DNA of 64,000 nt from JAEZKC01 sp046546375 (GTDB lineage Bacteria > Fibrobacterota > Chitinivibrionia > Chitinivibrionales > Chitinispirillaceae), in contig JBKGXV010000001.1 of assembly GCA_046546375.1 (NCBI GenBank), forward strand, positions 1 through 64,000, read 5' to 3'. Position 1 is the first letter of the stretch; each line of letters opens with the position of its first letter. This document shows, piece after piece, positions 9,926 through 18,460 of the stretch. The notes under the pieces were generated by a model, which was given only the letters and a program-made list of their open reading frames with translations, ran no database searches and was not told where the DNA came from. A program made the position numbers and the translations under genes.

Positions 9926-10137
9926 TGCTTTACTGTTTTTTCATTGCTTCGAGAGCTGTTTCAAGCTGATTGTTTTCGGTTGTCTTTGAATGTCATTCGG
10001 TTTAAAAATACATCGGAACAGAACCTCATTTCCGGCTCTGTATAAAAAAAATGGCATCAGCGGCACGTATTATATCATTTTATAGGTAATTAACTGGCAG
10101 GCTCAGTAATCACTTTCAGGTAGAAGGAGGTTATGAG

Positions 10138-10491
10138 GTGGAAAACAACATGTGGGATAAGGTCAAGAAGTCACTTAAAGACGGTGCGGCCATGTCCATG
10201 GAGAAGATCGAGGAGTATACCAAGATCGGCAAGCTCAAGGTTGAGGAGATGTCCGCCAAGCGCAAGATCGAGCGCAATTTCATGGATATCGGCGAACGGC
10301 TCTACGATCTGGTTCAGGAAGGCAAGAACTCGGCTTTGGCCGATGATCTGGCCATCAAGAAAGCTGTCGAGAGTGTGAATACTCTGAAAGCCGAAATCGC
10401 CGAAATCGAAGATAAGATCAAAGAGGTGAGTGAAGCGGCCAAAAAGAACAGGGCTGAAGAGGAAGAAGAGAGCGAAGTAAGCGGTATTTAG
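10138..10491 (+). CDS. small charged coiled-coil protein
   Basis: A 117-residue soluble protein, almost entirely predicted helix, with Lys/Glu heptads from about 20 to 105 and a very acidic tail (EEEEESE). GTG 10138 is chosen because AAGGAGG at 10124-10130 lies 7 bases upstream; the in-frame ATG at 10150 is 19 bases away. It lies 5 bp before an M23 peptidase gene, so both are probably cotranscribed and may work together at the envelope. I do not recognise the family. Confidence 0.75.
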   Translation: MENNMWDKVKKSLKDGAAMSMEKIEEYTKIGKLKVEEMSAKRKIERNFMDIGERLYDLVQEGKNSALADDLAIKKAVESVNTLKAEIAEIEDKIKEVSEAAKKNRAEEEEESEVSGI

Positions 10492-10496
10492 CAGTA

Positions 10497-11387
10497 ATGA
10501 AGAAAAGAACAATTCTCATAGTACCACCACGGGGTACGCGAATAAAGGCATTCCATATCCGTTTTTCCGTGGTGGTACTGGTTTTTTCAGTAGTACTGAT
10601 CGGTTTTGCTGGTTATCTCATTCCTTTCAACAGTTTTACCCTCAATGTTCAGGAGCAGAATCAGAAAAAGAATCTGGCCAAGCAGAACGAGAAGCTGCTT
10701 CAGAATATTGTGGCCACCCTCAGATTGCTCAACGGTCTCGAAAAGCAGGTAAACCGTCTTGAGGTGAAGCGGGAGGAGGTAAAGGAACTCGCCGGAGTTC
10801 CCGAGACAAATTTTGGGGCGGCGAAGCAGAAAAGGATCAACCCTGCCGAGATGGGGCCATCAGCTCTCCTTTTTTACATGAACGAGCGCGAGAAGTTCAT
10901 CACCAGGTTCGCCACGGCCATCAAGCAGGAGAATCTTTTCGATCTGATACCAGTGTGCAGGCCGGTTTCATCTGATGCAACAATCGTTTCCAAACGCTTC
11001 GGACCCGCCCGGGACCCTTTTACCGGGAAGCAGAAAATGCACTATGGGGTGGATTTTGCCGGTGAACGCGGAACGGCGGTTGTCGCCACCGCTTCCGGAA
11101 CCGTTTCTCTGGTTGAAAATGACCCCATATGGGGGCGAAGAATCGTTATCAAGCATGGTAAAGGATTCAAAACAGTATACGCCCATCTGGGCATCACAAA
11201 AGTGTACCGCGGCAGGAGGGTGAAAAAAGGAGATGTGATCGGTACTGTCGGATTGTCCGGTCTTACCACCGGTCCTCATCTGCACTACGAAGTGTGGCAC
11301 AAGGATGAGGCGGTGAACCCTGAAGAATATTTCTTTCCGGAAACAGTTCTTTCCGGAGTTTTTTCAGAATCAGCCTTTGAAGACTAA
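10497..11387 (+). CDS. M23 (LytM-type) metallopeptidase, membrane anchored
   Basis: Cell-wall endopeptidase candidate of 296 residues. One membrane span at about 21-43 is followed by a periplasmic coiled coil (about 50-100) and a C-terminal M23 domain (about 160-290). The zinc site is intact: MHYGVD gives His182 and Asp186, AHLG gives His230, and HLHYEVW gives His261 and His263. This architecture matches proteins that cut peptidoglycan cross-links during growth or division. Its 3' end overlaps the convergent kinase gene by 18 bp. Confidence 0.9.
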   Translation: MKKRTILIVPPRGTRIKAFHIRFSVVVLVFSVVLIGFAGYLIPFNSFTLNVQEQNQKKNLAKQNEKLLQNIVATLRLLNGLEKQVNRLEVKREEVKELAGVPETNFGAAKQKRINPAEMGPSALLFYMNEREKFITRFATAIKQENLFDLIPVCRPVSSDATIVSKRFGPARDPFTGKQKMHYGVDFAGERGTAVVATASGTVSLVENDPIWGRRIVIKHGKGFKTVYAHLGITKVYRGRRVKKGDVIGTVGLSGLTTGPHLHYEVWHKDEAVNPEEYFFPETVLSGVFSESAFED

Positions 11388-12500
11388 GGCCAGAGTTCCT
11401 GCAATAGCGGCGCCTGCCGCTGCTGCTGCAATAATCCATGGTTGCAGCAGCTTCAATCTCTTGCCGATCGGTTCTAAAGGAAGATCTTTAGGCGGCTCCC
11501 AGGCAGGGATCGAGGCCGGATTCTGTACAAAATTGGTGAGAACATCCTGCGGTGCCAGATCAGAAATGTGCTTGAGTACAGCATATATATCATAGCCGAA
11601 CTCTGCTGCGCTGTTATAACGGTCTTGAGGGCTTAGGGCCATTGCCTTTTCCACCAGACCTACTAGCAGATCCGGCAGTTCAATGTTATGGCTGCTGAGA
11701 GGGCGGAAATGGCCGGCAGTCTTTTTCTGTACAAGTTCCGATAACGTCTTCTGGGGAAATGCACGCTTTCCGGTAATCATCTCATAGAGAACGGTACCCA
11801 GGGAGAATATGTCGCTTCTGTGGTCCAGTGGCTGGCCATTAAGCTGTTCTGGGCTGAGATAGACCAGTGTCCCCATGATTTTGGACCCTACTGTATGGAG
11901 ACTCACTTCGCTCGGTCTGGCAATTCCGAAGTCCATCAGTTTGATTATGCCGTCTTTTGAAAGAACGATATTGTCCGGTTTGATATCTCTGTGAATAAGC
12001 CCCCGGTAAATTTTGCGGTAAAGAGTATAGTCTTTCACATGAGCGTAATGCAGTGCCTGGCATACGAAATAAGCAGTCGATAAAGCCACAGCCAAAGGAA
12101 GCCTGCTGTGTTGATGTATTGCCTGTTTTATGGATACACCGTCTATGAATTCGAGTTCAAGATAGGGAAGTTGGCTGTTCATGTATCCGATATTGTGAAT
12201 CTCGACGATATTGGGATGGTGAATGTCTGCAAGGATCTTGGCTTCGGTGAAAAAACGTTCCCGTGCATCCTTGTTGTTGCTTTTCTTGAGGATTTTAACT
12301 GCACGTATCATTTCCAATTCTTCATGCCAGACCTTGTAGACGTTGGCGCTGCCGCCCTCACCAACCAACGTCTGGATTATATTGGGGCCGATTTTATCTC
12401 CGGGAACAGGCATGGGCTGTTTCTGCTCATAGGGATTTCCCATGCTCGTCTTGGTGGGCATCTGGTATCGTTCGGATGGTGAATTCTGAAAGCTGTTCAT
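11370..12500 (-). CDS. Ser/Thr protein kinase with C-terminal membrane anchor
   Basis: Hanks-type kinase of 376 residues. It has GEGGSANVYK (glycine loop, 47-56), Lys69 in RAVKI, Glu86, IHRDIKPDN (169-177), DFG (190-192) and YLSPEQ, all canonical, so it should be active. A C-terminal hydrophobic Ala-rich segment (about 353-373) would anchor it with the kinase in the cytoplasm; only a few residues follow it, so there is no extracellular sensor domain. The start is supported by AAGGTAA 5 bases upstream of ATG 12500. It is convergent with the M23 gene and divergent from the GT9 gene. Confidence 0.9.
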   Translation of the reverse strand: MNSFQNSPSERYQMPTKTSMGNPYEQKQPMPVPGDKIGPNIIQTLVGEGGSANVYKVWHEELEMIRAVKILKKSNNKDARERFFTEAKILADIHHPNIVEIHNIGYMNSQLPYLELEFIDGVSIKQAIHQHSRLPLAVALSTAYFVCQALHYAHVKDYTLYRKIYRGLIHRDIKPDNIVLSKDGIIKLMDFGIARPSEVSLHTVGSKIMGTLVYLSPEQLNGQPLDHRSDIFSLGTVLYEMITGKRAFPQKTLSELVQKKTAGHFRPLSSHNIELPDLLVGLVEKAMALSPQDRYNSAAEFGYDIYAVLKHISDLAPQDVLTNFVQNPASIPAWEPPKDLPLEPIGKRLKLLQPWIIAAAAAGAAIAGTLALVFKG

Positions 12501-12596
12501 TGTATTACCTTTTTTTCGGGGAAACAGCTATTTTTTGGAATATAATTTCTGTGAGTTATGCAGTAACACAAATTGCGATTGGAAGATATGCCGAAA

Positions 12597-13607
12597 ATGA
12601 ATATACTGCTTCTCAGGTTCTCCTCGATGGGAGATGTGATTTTGGTTTCTCCCGTTTTAACCTATCTTAAAACTCAATACCCCGAAGCGTCAATAACATT
12701 CGTTACTTCAGGTGTTTATTCCTCTCTTTTCAGGAGTGACCCCCGCGTTTCCTTTCTCATCGGAGTGGAAAAAAAACAGAAGTCAGTACAGTTGAGTGGA
12801 CCCTACGATCTGGTTGTCGACCTTCAGAACAACTCCCGCAGCAAACGTTTCCTGAAAAGCTCCGGAATAACCAATGTGACCGGTTCCTTAAATAAATTCC
12901 ATCTCAAACGGCTGCTTCTTCTTTATCTGAGGCTAAATTTCTATCCGGAATATTCCAGTGTACCTGTGCGTTATCTCAATGCCGCCGGTTTTCAGGCAGA
13001 CGAGATTCCTCCGGTGAAACTTCATTTCGATTCAGAGCCCCCTTCTGAGTTCCGGAATTGGGTGGAGAAACGGGGAGTAATGAGACCTGTGGTGGCCCTT
13101 TTCCCCTTCAGTGCCTGGAAAAACAAGCAGTGGCCGGGGGAGTATTTCATAAAGGTCGGCCGTTATTTCAGTGCAAAAGGATGGAACGTGCTTCTCATGG
13201 GGGGCAGCGAGGATGTGCAGGAATCTTATGAGATACACAGAGAGATTGGTTCTCAATGCCTCTCGCTGGTAGGTGAACTTTCTTTGGATGAGTGCGGCAG
13301 GGTACTGAAAAACTGTTCACTTGCTCTGGGAAATGATACCGGTCTTTCCCATCTGGCCCGTTCCTGCCAAGTCAGAACCGGTATCATCTATGGGCCTACA
13401 ACCAGTCATTTCGGATTCTATCCCTACGGTATACCTCCCTTCAGGGTGTTTGAGGAGAAGTTGTGGTGCAGGCCCTGTCACCCTCATGGAGGGAACCGTT
13501 GTCCTCTGGGGCACTGGCACTGTATGAAAAAGCTGCTTCCCGAAATGGTTATTGAAGGAATGGAGGATTTGTCCGGTTTCGAAAAAGAAACTCATGTATC
13601 TGGTTGA
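12597..13607 (+). CDS. glycosyltransferase family 9 (heptosyltransferase-like)
   Basis: ADP-heptose:LPS heptosyltransferase-type enzyme of 336 residues, two Rossmann domains. The N-terminus ILLLRFSSMGDVILVSPVL is the family start, and the C-terminal donor region has LGNDTGLSHLARS followed by a Cys-rich segment (CRPCHPHGG, CPLGHWHCM) common in this family. ATG 12597 is preferred because GGAAGA lies 10 bases upstream; ATG 12588 would be too close. It probably adds core sugars to lipopolysaccharide at the cytoplasmic face. Confidence 0.9.
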   Translation: MNILLLRFSSMGDVILVSPVLTYLKTQYPEASITFVTSGVYSSLFRSDPRVSFLIGVEKKQKSVQLSGPYDLVVDLQNNSRSKRFLKSSGITNVTGSLNKFHLKRLLLLYLRLNFYPEYSSVPVRYLNAAGFQADEIPPVKLHFDSEPPSEFRNWVEKRGVMRPVVALFPFSAWKNKQWPGEYFIKVGRYFSAKGWNVLLMGGSEDVQESYEIHREIGSQCLSLVGELSLDECGRVLKNCSLALGNDTGLSHLARSCQVRTGIIYGPTTSHFGFYPYGIPPFRVFEEKLWCRPCHPHGGNRCPLGHWHCMKKLLPEMVIEGMEDLSGFEKETHVSG

Positions 13608-13666
13608 TGTAACTTGACACCCTTCCCTTCCAGCCATCATTTTTATAGTTTGCTTTCAGAGGTGTT

Positions 13667-13975
13667 ATGTACTGGATGAAAACTGCTGTATTCATATTCC
13701 TGATATGCATGTGGGTCGGGGCAGTTCCTGCTTCGGAAAAGCCATATGTGGAGTTTCTGGCCGGAGTTACCCTGATTCGTTCCAATCCCCGGCTTGAAAA
13801 CGGGCAGATCGCCCGTAAGTATCAGCAACTCGAGGCGATCTGCAAAGTCAAAGGTGCAGACGTGCTTAAATTCATTCGAAAATATAAAGACAAGCCCAAG
13901 CAGTGGAAAGAAGTGAATGAGGAGATAATGGATATAATCATGGAAAATAAAAACAAAATGCCAAAAGAGGAGTAG
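13667..13975 (+). CDS. small secreted protein of unknown function
   Basis: A 102-residue protein with a signal peptide (MKTAVFIFLICMWVGAVPAS within the first 24 residues) and a mature part of about 75 residues that is Lys/Glu-rich and probably helical (IARKYQQLEAICK, FIRKYKDKPKQWKEV). The single mature Cys is at about 59. It ends 2 bp before thioredoxin, so the pair is probably cotranscribed. I do not recognise it; its length and composition resemble small periplasmic helical proteins. Confidence 0.7.
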   Translation: MYWMKTAVFIFLICMWVGAVPASEKPYVEFLAGVTLIRSNPRLENGQIARKYQQLEAICKVKGADVLKFIRKYKDKPKQWKEVNEEIMDIIMENKNKMPKEE

Positions 13976-13977
13976 TC

Positions 13978-14307
13978 ATGGGCGGATCCTTGAAAGAGTT
14001 TACTGATCAGAATTTTGCGGACGAAGTGATCTCATCCAGTCAGCCTGTAGTGGTAGATTTCTGGGCTGAATGGTGCGGACCTTGTAAAATGCTCACGCCA
14101 ATCGTAGATGAGCTTGCTTCCGAGTACGAAGGCGAGGTGGTGGTTGGAAAACTGGATATCGACGCTAATCCTCAGACCGCTGCGAAATACAATATCAACA
14201 GCATCCCTTCACTACTTTTTTTCAATAACGGCAATGTGGTGGATCAGCATACCGGTCTTCTGGCAAAAGGACCACTCAAGGCCAAGATCGACCGGGCTTT
14301 TCAGTAA
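13978..14307 (+). CDS. trxA: thioredoxin
   Basis: Cytoplasmic dithiol-disulfide reductase of 109 residues, the usual thioredoxin length. The active site WCGPC lies at 32-36 and the cis-proline segment NSIPSLLFF follows. No signal peptide is present, although the preceding gene encodes an exported protein. The ribosome binding site lies within the end of that gene. A radical SAM gene follows after 13 bp. Confidence 0.95.
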   Translation: MGGSLKEFTDQNFADEVISSSQPVVVDFWAEWCGPCKMLTPIVDELASEYEGEVVVGKLDIDANPQTAAKYNINSIPSLLFFNNGNVVDQHTGLLAKGPLKAKIDRAFQ

Positions 14308-14320
14308 GAGAAAAATGTAA

Positions 14321-15802
14321 ATGAAAATTCTTGCACTCAATCCTCCTTTCCTGCCCAAGTTTTCACGCGAGTCGCGTTCACCTGCGGTAGCAAAGAGCGG
14401 GACTCTGTATTATCCTATGTGGCTTGCCTATGCCACAGGTTATCTGGAAAAGGCCGGAAATGAGGTAATGCTCATTGATGCACCGGCTGCAGAATACACT
14501 TTGGAGCAGGTACTGGAATCGGCAAGAGAATTCAAGCCCGATATGGTTGTACTGGACACCTCCACTCCCTCCATCTACAGCGATGTGGAAACTGCAATAG
14601 CTTTCAAAGAGACGTTTCCCGATCTGTTTGTGGTGATGGTCGGGGTGCATGTGTCTGCTCTGCCTTCAGAGACGCTGGAGCTTTCGCCTAAAATAGACGC
14701 GGTGGCATTCGGCGAGTATGATGAAACTCTTGTGGATCTGGCCGGTAAGCTGTCCTCCGGAAGAAAGGACCGGGAAACACTCTGCACTGTACCCGGACTG
14801 GTCTTCAGAAGCAGTGATGGTTCGGTGCATCGCAATGAACCCAGGCCTTTCATGGAAAATCTGGACGATATCCCGTTTGTTTCCAGGGTCTACCGCGATT
14901 TTCTTGACATTCAGCCCTATTTTTATGGTCACAGCCGTCATCCTCTGGTGGTGATGGTAACGGGGAGAGGATGTCCTTTCCAGTGTACTTACTGTGTGGT
15001 GCCTCAGACACTTCAGGGGCATAAATACAGGAAACGTTCCATTGAATCCATTGTTCAGGAATTCATTTATGTAAGGGAAAATTTCCCTGAAGTGAAAGAG
15101 ATCATGATCGAGGACGATACGCTTACTGCTGACCGCAAGCGGTGCAGGGAGCTTTCCGAGGCGCTGGTGGCAACGGGGGCGAATAAAATTCCCTGGTCGG
15201 CCAATTCCAGAGCCGATGTGGATCTGGACACCATGCGTCTTATGCGCAAAGCCGGATGCCGTCTTTTCTGCGTGGGATTCGAGAGTGGCGAGCAGGCGAT
15301 ACTGGACAACATCAAAAAATCCATATCGCTCGATAAAATTTCCGATTTCATGAGCAACGCTTCAAAGGCCGGTATCATGGTACACGGCTGCTTCATGGTG
15401 GGTAACAGGGGGGAAACGAGAGAAACGCTTGAAAAGACTCTCCGTTTTGCCAAGCAGCTCAACCCTGATACGGCCCAGTTTTACCCCATCATGGTGTATC
15501 CGGGAACAAGTGATTACGAGTACTTTGAAAAGAAGGGCTGGATCGTGTCAGACGATTTCAGAAAATGGCTTACAGAAGACGGCCTTCATTCCTCGGTAGT
15601 ATCAAATCCCGATCTTACCTATGAGGAACTGGTGAACTTCTGTGACCGGGCCCGCAGAGAGTTTTATCTGAGACCGGGGTATATGCTTTCTAAAGCCAAG
15701 CAGATGGTGACGCACCCTTCGGAGGCAAAACGGATAATGAAGGCTGCTTTGACATTTGCAAGGTATCTTATGCAGCCCTCGCTGAAAACTGCGGAGAACT
15801 AG
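14321..15802 (+). CDS. B12-binding-type radical SAM protein
   Basis: A 493-residue enzyme with an N-terminal cobalamin-binding-like domain (about 1-150, beginning ILALNPPFLPKF) and a radical SAM core. The cluster motif GRGCPFQCTYC gives Cys218, Cys222 and Cys225. IMIEDDTLTADR, the GFESG segment and MVYPGTSDYE are typical of the BchE/HpnJ-like group. Substrates in this group vary (methylations, ring formations, lipid modification), so none is assigned. It abuts a glycosyltransferase gene with no gap, suggesting a role in making an envelope lipid or glycan. Confidence 0.88.
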   Translation: MKILALNPPFLPKFSRESRSPAVAKSGTLYYPMWLAYATGYLEKAGNEVMLIDAPAAEYTLEQVLESAREFKPDMVVLDTSTPSIYSDVETAIAFKETFPDLFVVMVGVHVSALPSETLELSPKIDAVAFGEYDETLVDLAGKLSSGRKDRETLCTVPGLVFRSSDGSVHRNEPRPFMENLDDIPFVSRVYRDFLDIQPYFYGHSRHPLVVMVTGRGCPFQCTYCVVPQTLQGHKYRKRSIESIVQEFIYVRENFPEVKEIMIEDDTLTADRKRCRELSEALVATGANKIPWSANSRADVDLDTMRLMRKAGCRLFCVGFESGEQAILDNIKKSISLDKISDFMSNASKAGIMVHGCFMVGNRGETRETLEKTLRFAKQLNPDTAQFYPIMVYPGTSDYEYFEKKGWIVSDDFRKWLTEDGLHSSVVSNPDLTYEELVNFCDRARREFYLRPGYMLSKAKQMVTHPSEAKRIMKAALTFARYLMQPSLKTAEN

Positions 15803-16951
15803 ATGCTTGTTTTTTTCAAGGTGCTTTTCTGGATATCTCTGGCAATGATCGCCTATTCCTATTTCTGTTATCCCTTTTTTCTGGCGGTACTCACTCGGTT
15901 TTTCGACAGACCGGTCAAGAGCCGGGATGAGTATCTTCCCGAGGTGGGAGTGCTGGTTCCTGCCTATAATGAAGAAAAGGTGATCCGCAGAAAAGTTGAA
16001 AATATCCTCTCCATCGACTACCCGCCCGAAAAAATTTCCGTATGGGTTGGTTCCGATTGTTCAGATGACAGCACTGAGGAGATAGTCAGAGAGATCAAAG
16101 ATTCGCGGGTGCATCTCTGGCGTGCCCCCTCCAGGGGAGGGAAGACCGGGATCGTGAACAGGCTTGCTCCTCAGATACAGTGTGATATCATACTTTTCAC
16201 CGATGCAAATACCATGCATCAGAAGAATTGCCTCAGGGCAATGGTGAGGCATTTTGCTGATCCTCAGGTAGGGGGAGTTGCAGGACATATAGAGCATATC
16301 ACCACCGAGGGTGATGAGAATGCCGAAACCATGTATCGGATTTTCGAGTCAAAGCAGAAATATCTTGAAGGACGGCTGCACAGCACCATTTCGGCATTCG
16401 GTGGCTTTTATGCGGTGAGAAAAAAGCTTTTCCAGCCCATACCTGAAAATGCCTATTCAAATGACGATGTACTCATTCCCATGAATGTGATCCGTCAAGG
16501 TTACCGGATCATATACGAGATGGATGCCGTCTCCGAAGAGGATGTCTCAAACGAGGTGAGTTCCGAATTTCAGCGCAGGGTGAGAATCGGTGCGGGTAAT
16601 TTCCAGGCTTTTTTCTGGCTTGTTGATTTTTTCAATCCTTTCAGAGGCTGGCCCTCGTTCTGCTATATTTCTCATAAGGTAACACGTTGGTTCTCTCCTT
16701 TTTTCATTTTCACTTCCTTTCTGTCCTGCTCCGTGCTTGCGTTTCTGGGTAATATGGAAGTGTACCGGTTTCTGCTTGTCTGCAGTATGATATTTACCGT
16801 TTCCGGACTTCTTCATCACCATCTGCCTCTTCGTATCAATCGCCACGTGTTCTACTTTTTTGCCATGAACTTCGCTTTGCTTCTCGGTTTTTTCCGTTTT
16901 GCGGGAGGAATCAGATCCGCAGTCTGGAAGCGCACCGAGCGCTCCGCCTAG
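15803..16951 (+). CDS. membrane glycosyltransferase family 2
   Basis: A 382-residue GT-A glycosyltransferase. An N-terminal membrane segment (about 5-30) is followed by VGVLVPAYNEE at the start of the catalytic domain, FTDANT (metal/nucleotide region), SNDD (acceptor/base Asp) and QRRVRIGAGN near its end, which matches the Q-x-x-R-W position without the Trp. Three to four C-terminal membrane segments follow. Its start codon directly follows the stop of the radical SAM gene, so translation is probably coupled. Donor and product are not determinable. Confidence 0.88.
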   Translation: MLVFFKVLFWISLAMIAYSYFCYPFFLAVLTRFFDRPVKSRDEYLPEVGVLVPAYNEEKVIRRKVENILSIDYPPEKISVWVGSDCSDDSTEEIVREIKDSRVHLWRAPSRGGKTGIVNRLAPQIQCDIILFTDANTMHQKNCLRAMVRHFADPQVGGVAGHIEHITTEGDENAETMYRIFESKQKYLEGRLHSTISAFGGFYAVRKKLFQPIPENAYSNDDVLIPMNVIRQGYRIIYEMDAVSEEDVSNEVSSEFQRRVRIGAGNFQAFFWLVDFFNPFRGWPSFCYISHKVTRWFSPFFIFTSFLSCSVLAFLGNMEVYRFLLVCSMIFTVSGLLHHHLPLRINRHVFYFFAMNFALLLGFFRFAGGIRSAVWKRTERSA

Positions 16952-17049
16952 AGATTCTCTTTTCTCCTTCATATTTATGACATCCGAGAGCCCCCGAATT
17001 AGTATATTGTAACTGGGTATTCACTATGTTTTCGGCTCAAGGAGGAAAT

Positions 17050-17565
17050 ATGCAGCATGTTGATTATATGTCGGTTGCTGAAAAGACGATGAATCAGATC
17101 CGTAAAGGCGCTTTTCTCACCGTGCAGGCCGGAGACGATCTCAACATCATGACTGTAGGCTGGGCTTCACTGGGCCATATATGGGGACGCCCCGTCATGA
17201 CAGTACTGGTGCGTAAGTCGCGGCATACCTTCGGTATTATCGAAAGAGCCACCGAATTCACGGTCACTGTCCCTTCCGTGAATATGGAAAGGGAGCTTGC
17301 GTTCTGCGGAACCGAATCGGGCAGAGATCATGACAAACTCAAGGAGTGCAGTCTGGAACTGTTTCCCGGTGAGCGTGTGCGCACACCCGTGATAAATATT
17401 CCCGGAATTCATTTTGAATGCAGAATTGTCTATAAATCACCAATGGATCCTTCCAATCTCATTGAAGAGTACAACCATCTCTATCCCATGAAGGATTATC
17501 ATACTGTATACTATGGAGAGATTGTGTACTGCTACTCGACTGAGGATGAAGCACAGACCGGATGA
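17050..17565 (+). CDS. flavin reductase-like FMN-binding split-barrel protein
   Basis: A 171-residue protein of the flavin reductase-like (flavoredoxin) type: FLTVQAGDDLNIMTVGWAS is the family's first strand pair, VLVRKSRHTFGIIERATEFT its FMN phosphate-binding segment, and CGTESGRDHDKL the following loop. ATG 17050 is preferred over ATG 17026 because AAGGAGG at 17039-17045 is placed for it. Members bind FMN and act as small reductases or flavin suppliers; the partner is unknown. It is convergent with the pilin operon, with stops one base apart. Confidence 0.85.
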   Translation: MQHVDYMSVAEKTMNQIRKGAFLTVQAGDDLNIMTVGWASLGHIWGRPVMTVLVRKSRHTFGIIERATEFTVTVPSVNMERELAFCGTESGRDHDKLKECSLELFPGERVRTPVINIPGIHFECRIVYKSPMDPSNLIEEYNHLYPMKDYHTVYYGEIVYCYSTEDEAQTG

Positions 17566-17566
17566 A

Positions 17567-18076
17567 TCAGAAACCCCATTCTGAATCGGGACGATCATTT
17601 ACCAGAGATTTGGCCTGAACCAGAACTTTCGCTGTATCGCTTCTGTTTTCTCTGTCACGGGAGCAGAGGGTAATCCTTAAAAGCATCTGTTGTGAACCGG
17701 TTTCGTTCACGTCTTCCAGTTCAAAGGAAGTGATCTTCCCGCCCTGATGCCCCCTTAATGCCATGGGATCGCCGTTTTTCAGAAGAGTTTCACCATTGAA
17801 ATAATAGTCCAGAGTATCACCTCTGTCTAAAAGCCTTACAGAACTGTAGGTCATATCAAGTACACCGGATGTTTTTCTCAGTTTGAGCGCAATCTCATCC
17901 GCAATGCGGGTTGTTTCATCCCGCAGAAGAGCTCTGTTTTCGTGATGAGCCACGTGGGTGTTAAGATAATTCCAGGAGGAGAGCACAAGTGTGAACACAA
18001 TCGAGGAAACGGCCACAATCACTATCAGTTCCAGAACAGTAAGTCCCCCGGCTGCTTCCTTTTCATTAGTAACCAT
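17567..18076 (-). CDS. prepilin-like protein (pseudopilin), type II secretion/type IV pilus type
   Basis: A 169-residue protein with a class III signal: short charged leader, Gly11 just before LTVLELIVIVAVSS, with Glu at +5 as needed for prepilin peptidase cleavage and methylation. The hydrophobic helix (about 12-32) leads to a small globular domain. It is the last gene of the secretin/ATPase operon and overlaps the preceding prepilin gene by 11 bp. It is probably a minor pilin. No prepilin peptidase gene lies in the window. Confidence 0.85.
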   Translation of the reverse strand: MVTNEKEAAGGLTVLELIVIVAVSSIVFTLVLSSWNYLNTHVAHHENRALLRDETTRIADEIALKLRKTSGVLDMTYSSVRLLDRGDTLDYYFNGETLLKNGDPMALRGHQGGKITSFELEDVNETGSQQMLLRITLCSRDRENRSDTAKVLVQAKSLVNDRPDSEWGF

Positions 18077-18458
18077 TATCTGTTCCCTGGATCATTTTAA
18101 AGGTATGGGTGGGGAAATTATCTTTTTCAGGTTCCACAATAATTTCCAGCTCGACAGGCTTGTCATGTTCCGAAATCTCCTCCGCATCGTCAAGAATATT
18201 TCTGCTGATCTTGAATTTCACACCCCGTACTGTTGAGAAATAGGTGGAGTCCTCAAGTTTCCTGCCATGATAGGCTGCATTGCGTATTCTTTCCGCTTCA
18301 CTGAAAGCCAGAGTTGAAGCAGTCTTATTTACATTTGCTCTGCCCCGTATCCTGTCTGCCGTATGAAGGCCGTGGAAAAGGGCGAATGTCACTGTGGACA
18401 GGATGAAAATGGCCACCATAAGCTCCGCGATGCTGAAACCGGAACTGGAATCTTTCAT
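18066..18458 (-). CDS. prepilin-like protein (minor pilin)
   Basis: A 130-residue protein with leader MKDSSSG, cleavage predicted after Gly7, and mature start FSIAELMVAIFILS with Glu at +5. The GspI/PilV-like size and single N-terminal helix suggest a minor pilin at the tip of a pseudopilus. It starts 2 bp after the upstream PilX-like gene on the minus strand. Confidence 0.85.
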   Translation of the reverse strand: MKDSSSGFSIAELMVAIFILSTVTFALFHGLHTADRIRGRANVNKTASTLAFSEAERIRNAAYHGRKLEDSTYFSTVRGVKFKISRNILDDAEEISEHDKPVELEIIVEPEKDNFPTHTFKMIQGTDNGY

Positions 18459-18460
18459 TT

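Noticed and set aside
13614..13649. TTGACA followed by TATAGT as a sigma70 promoter
   Set aside because: The spacer is 24 bases, too long for a working -35/-10 pair.
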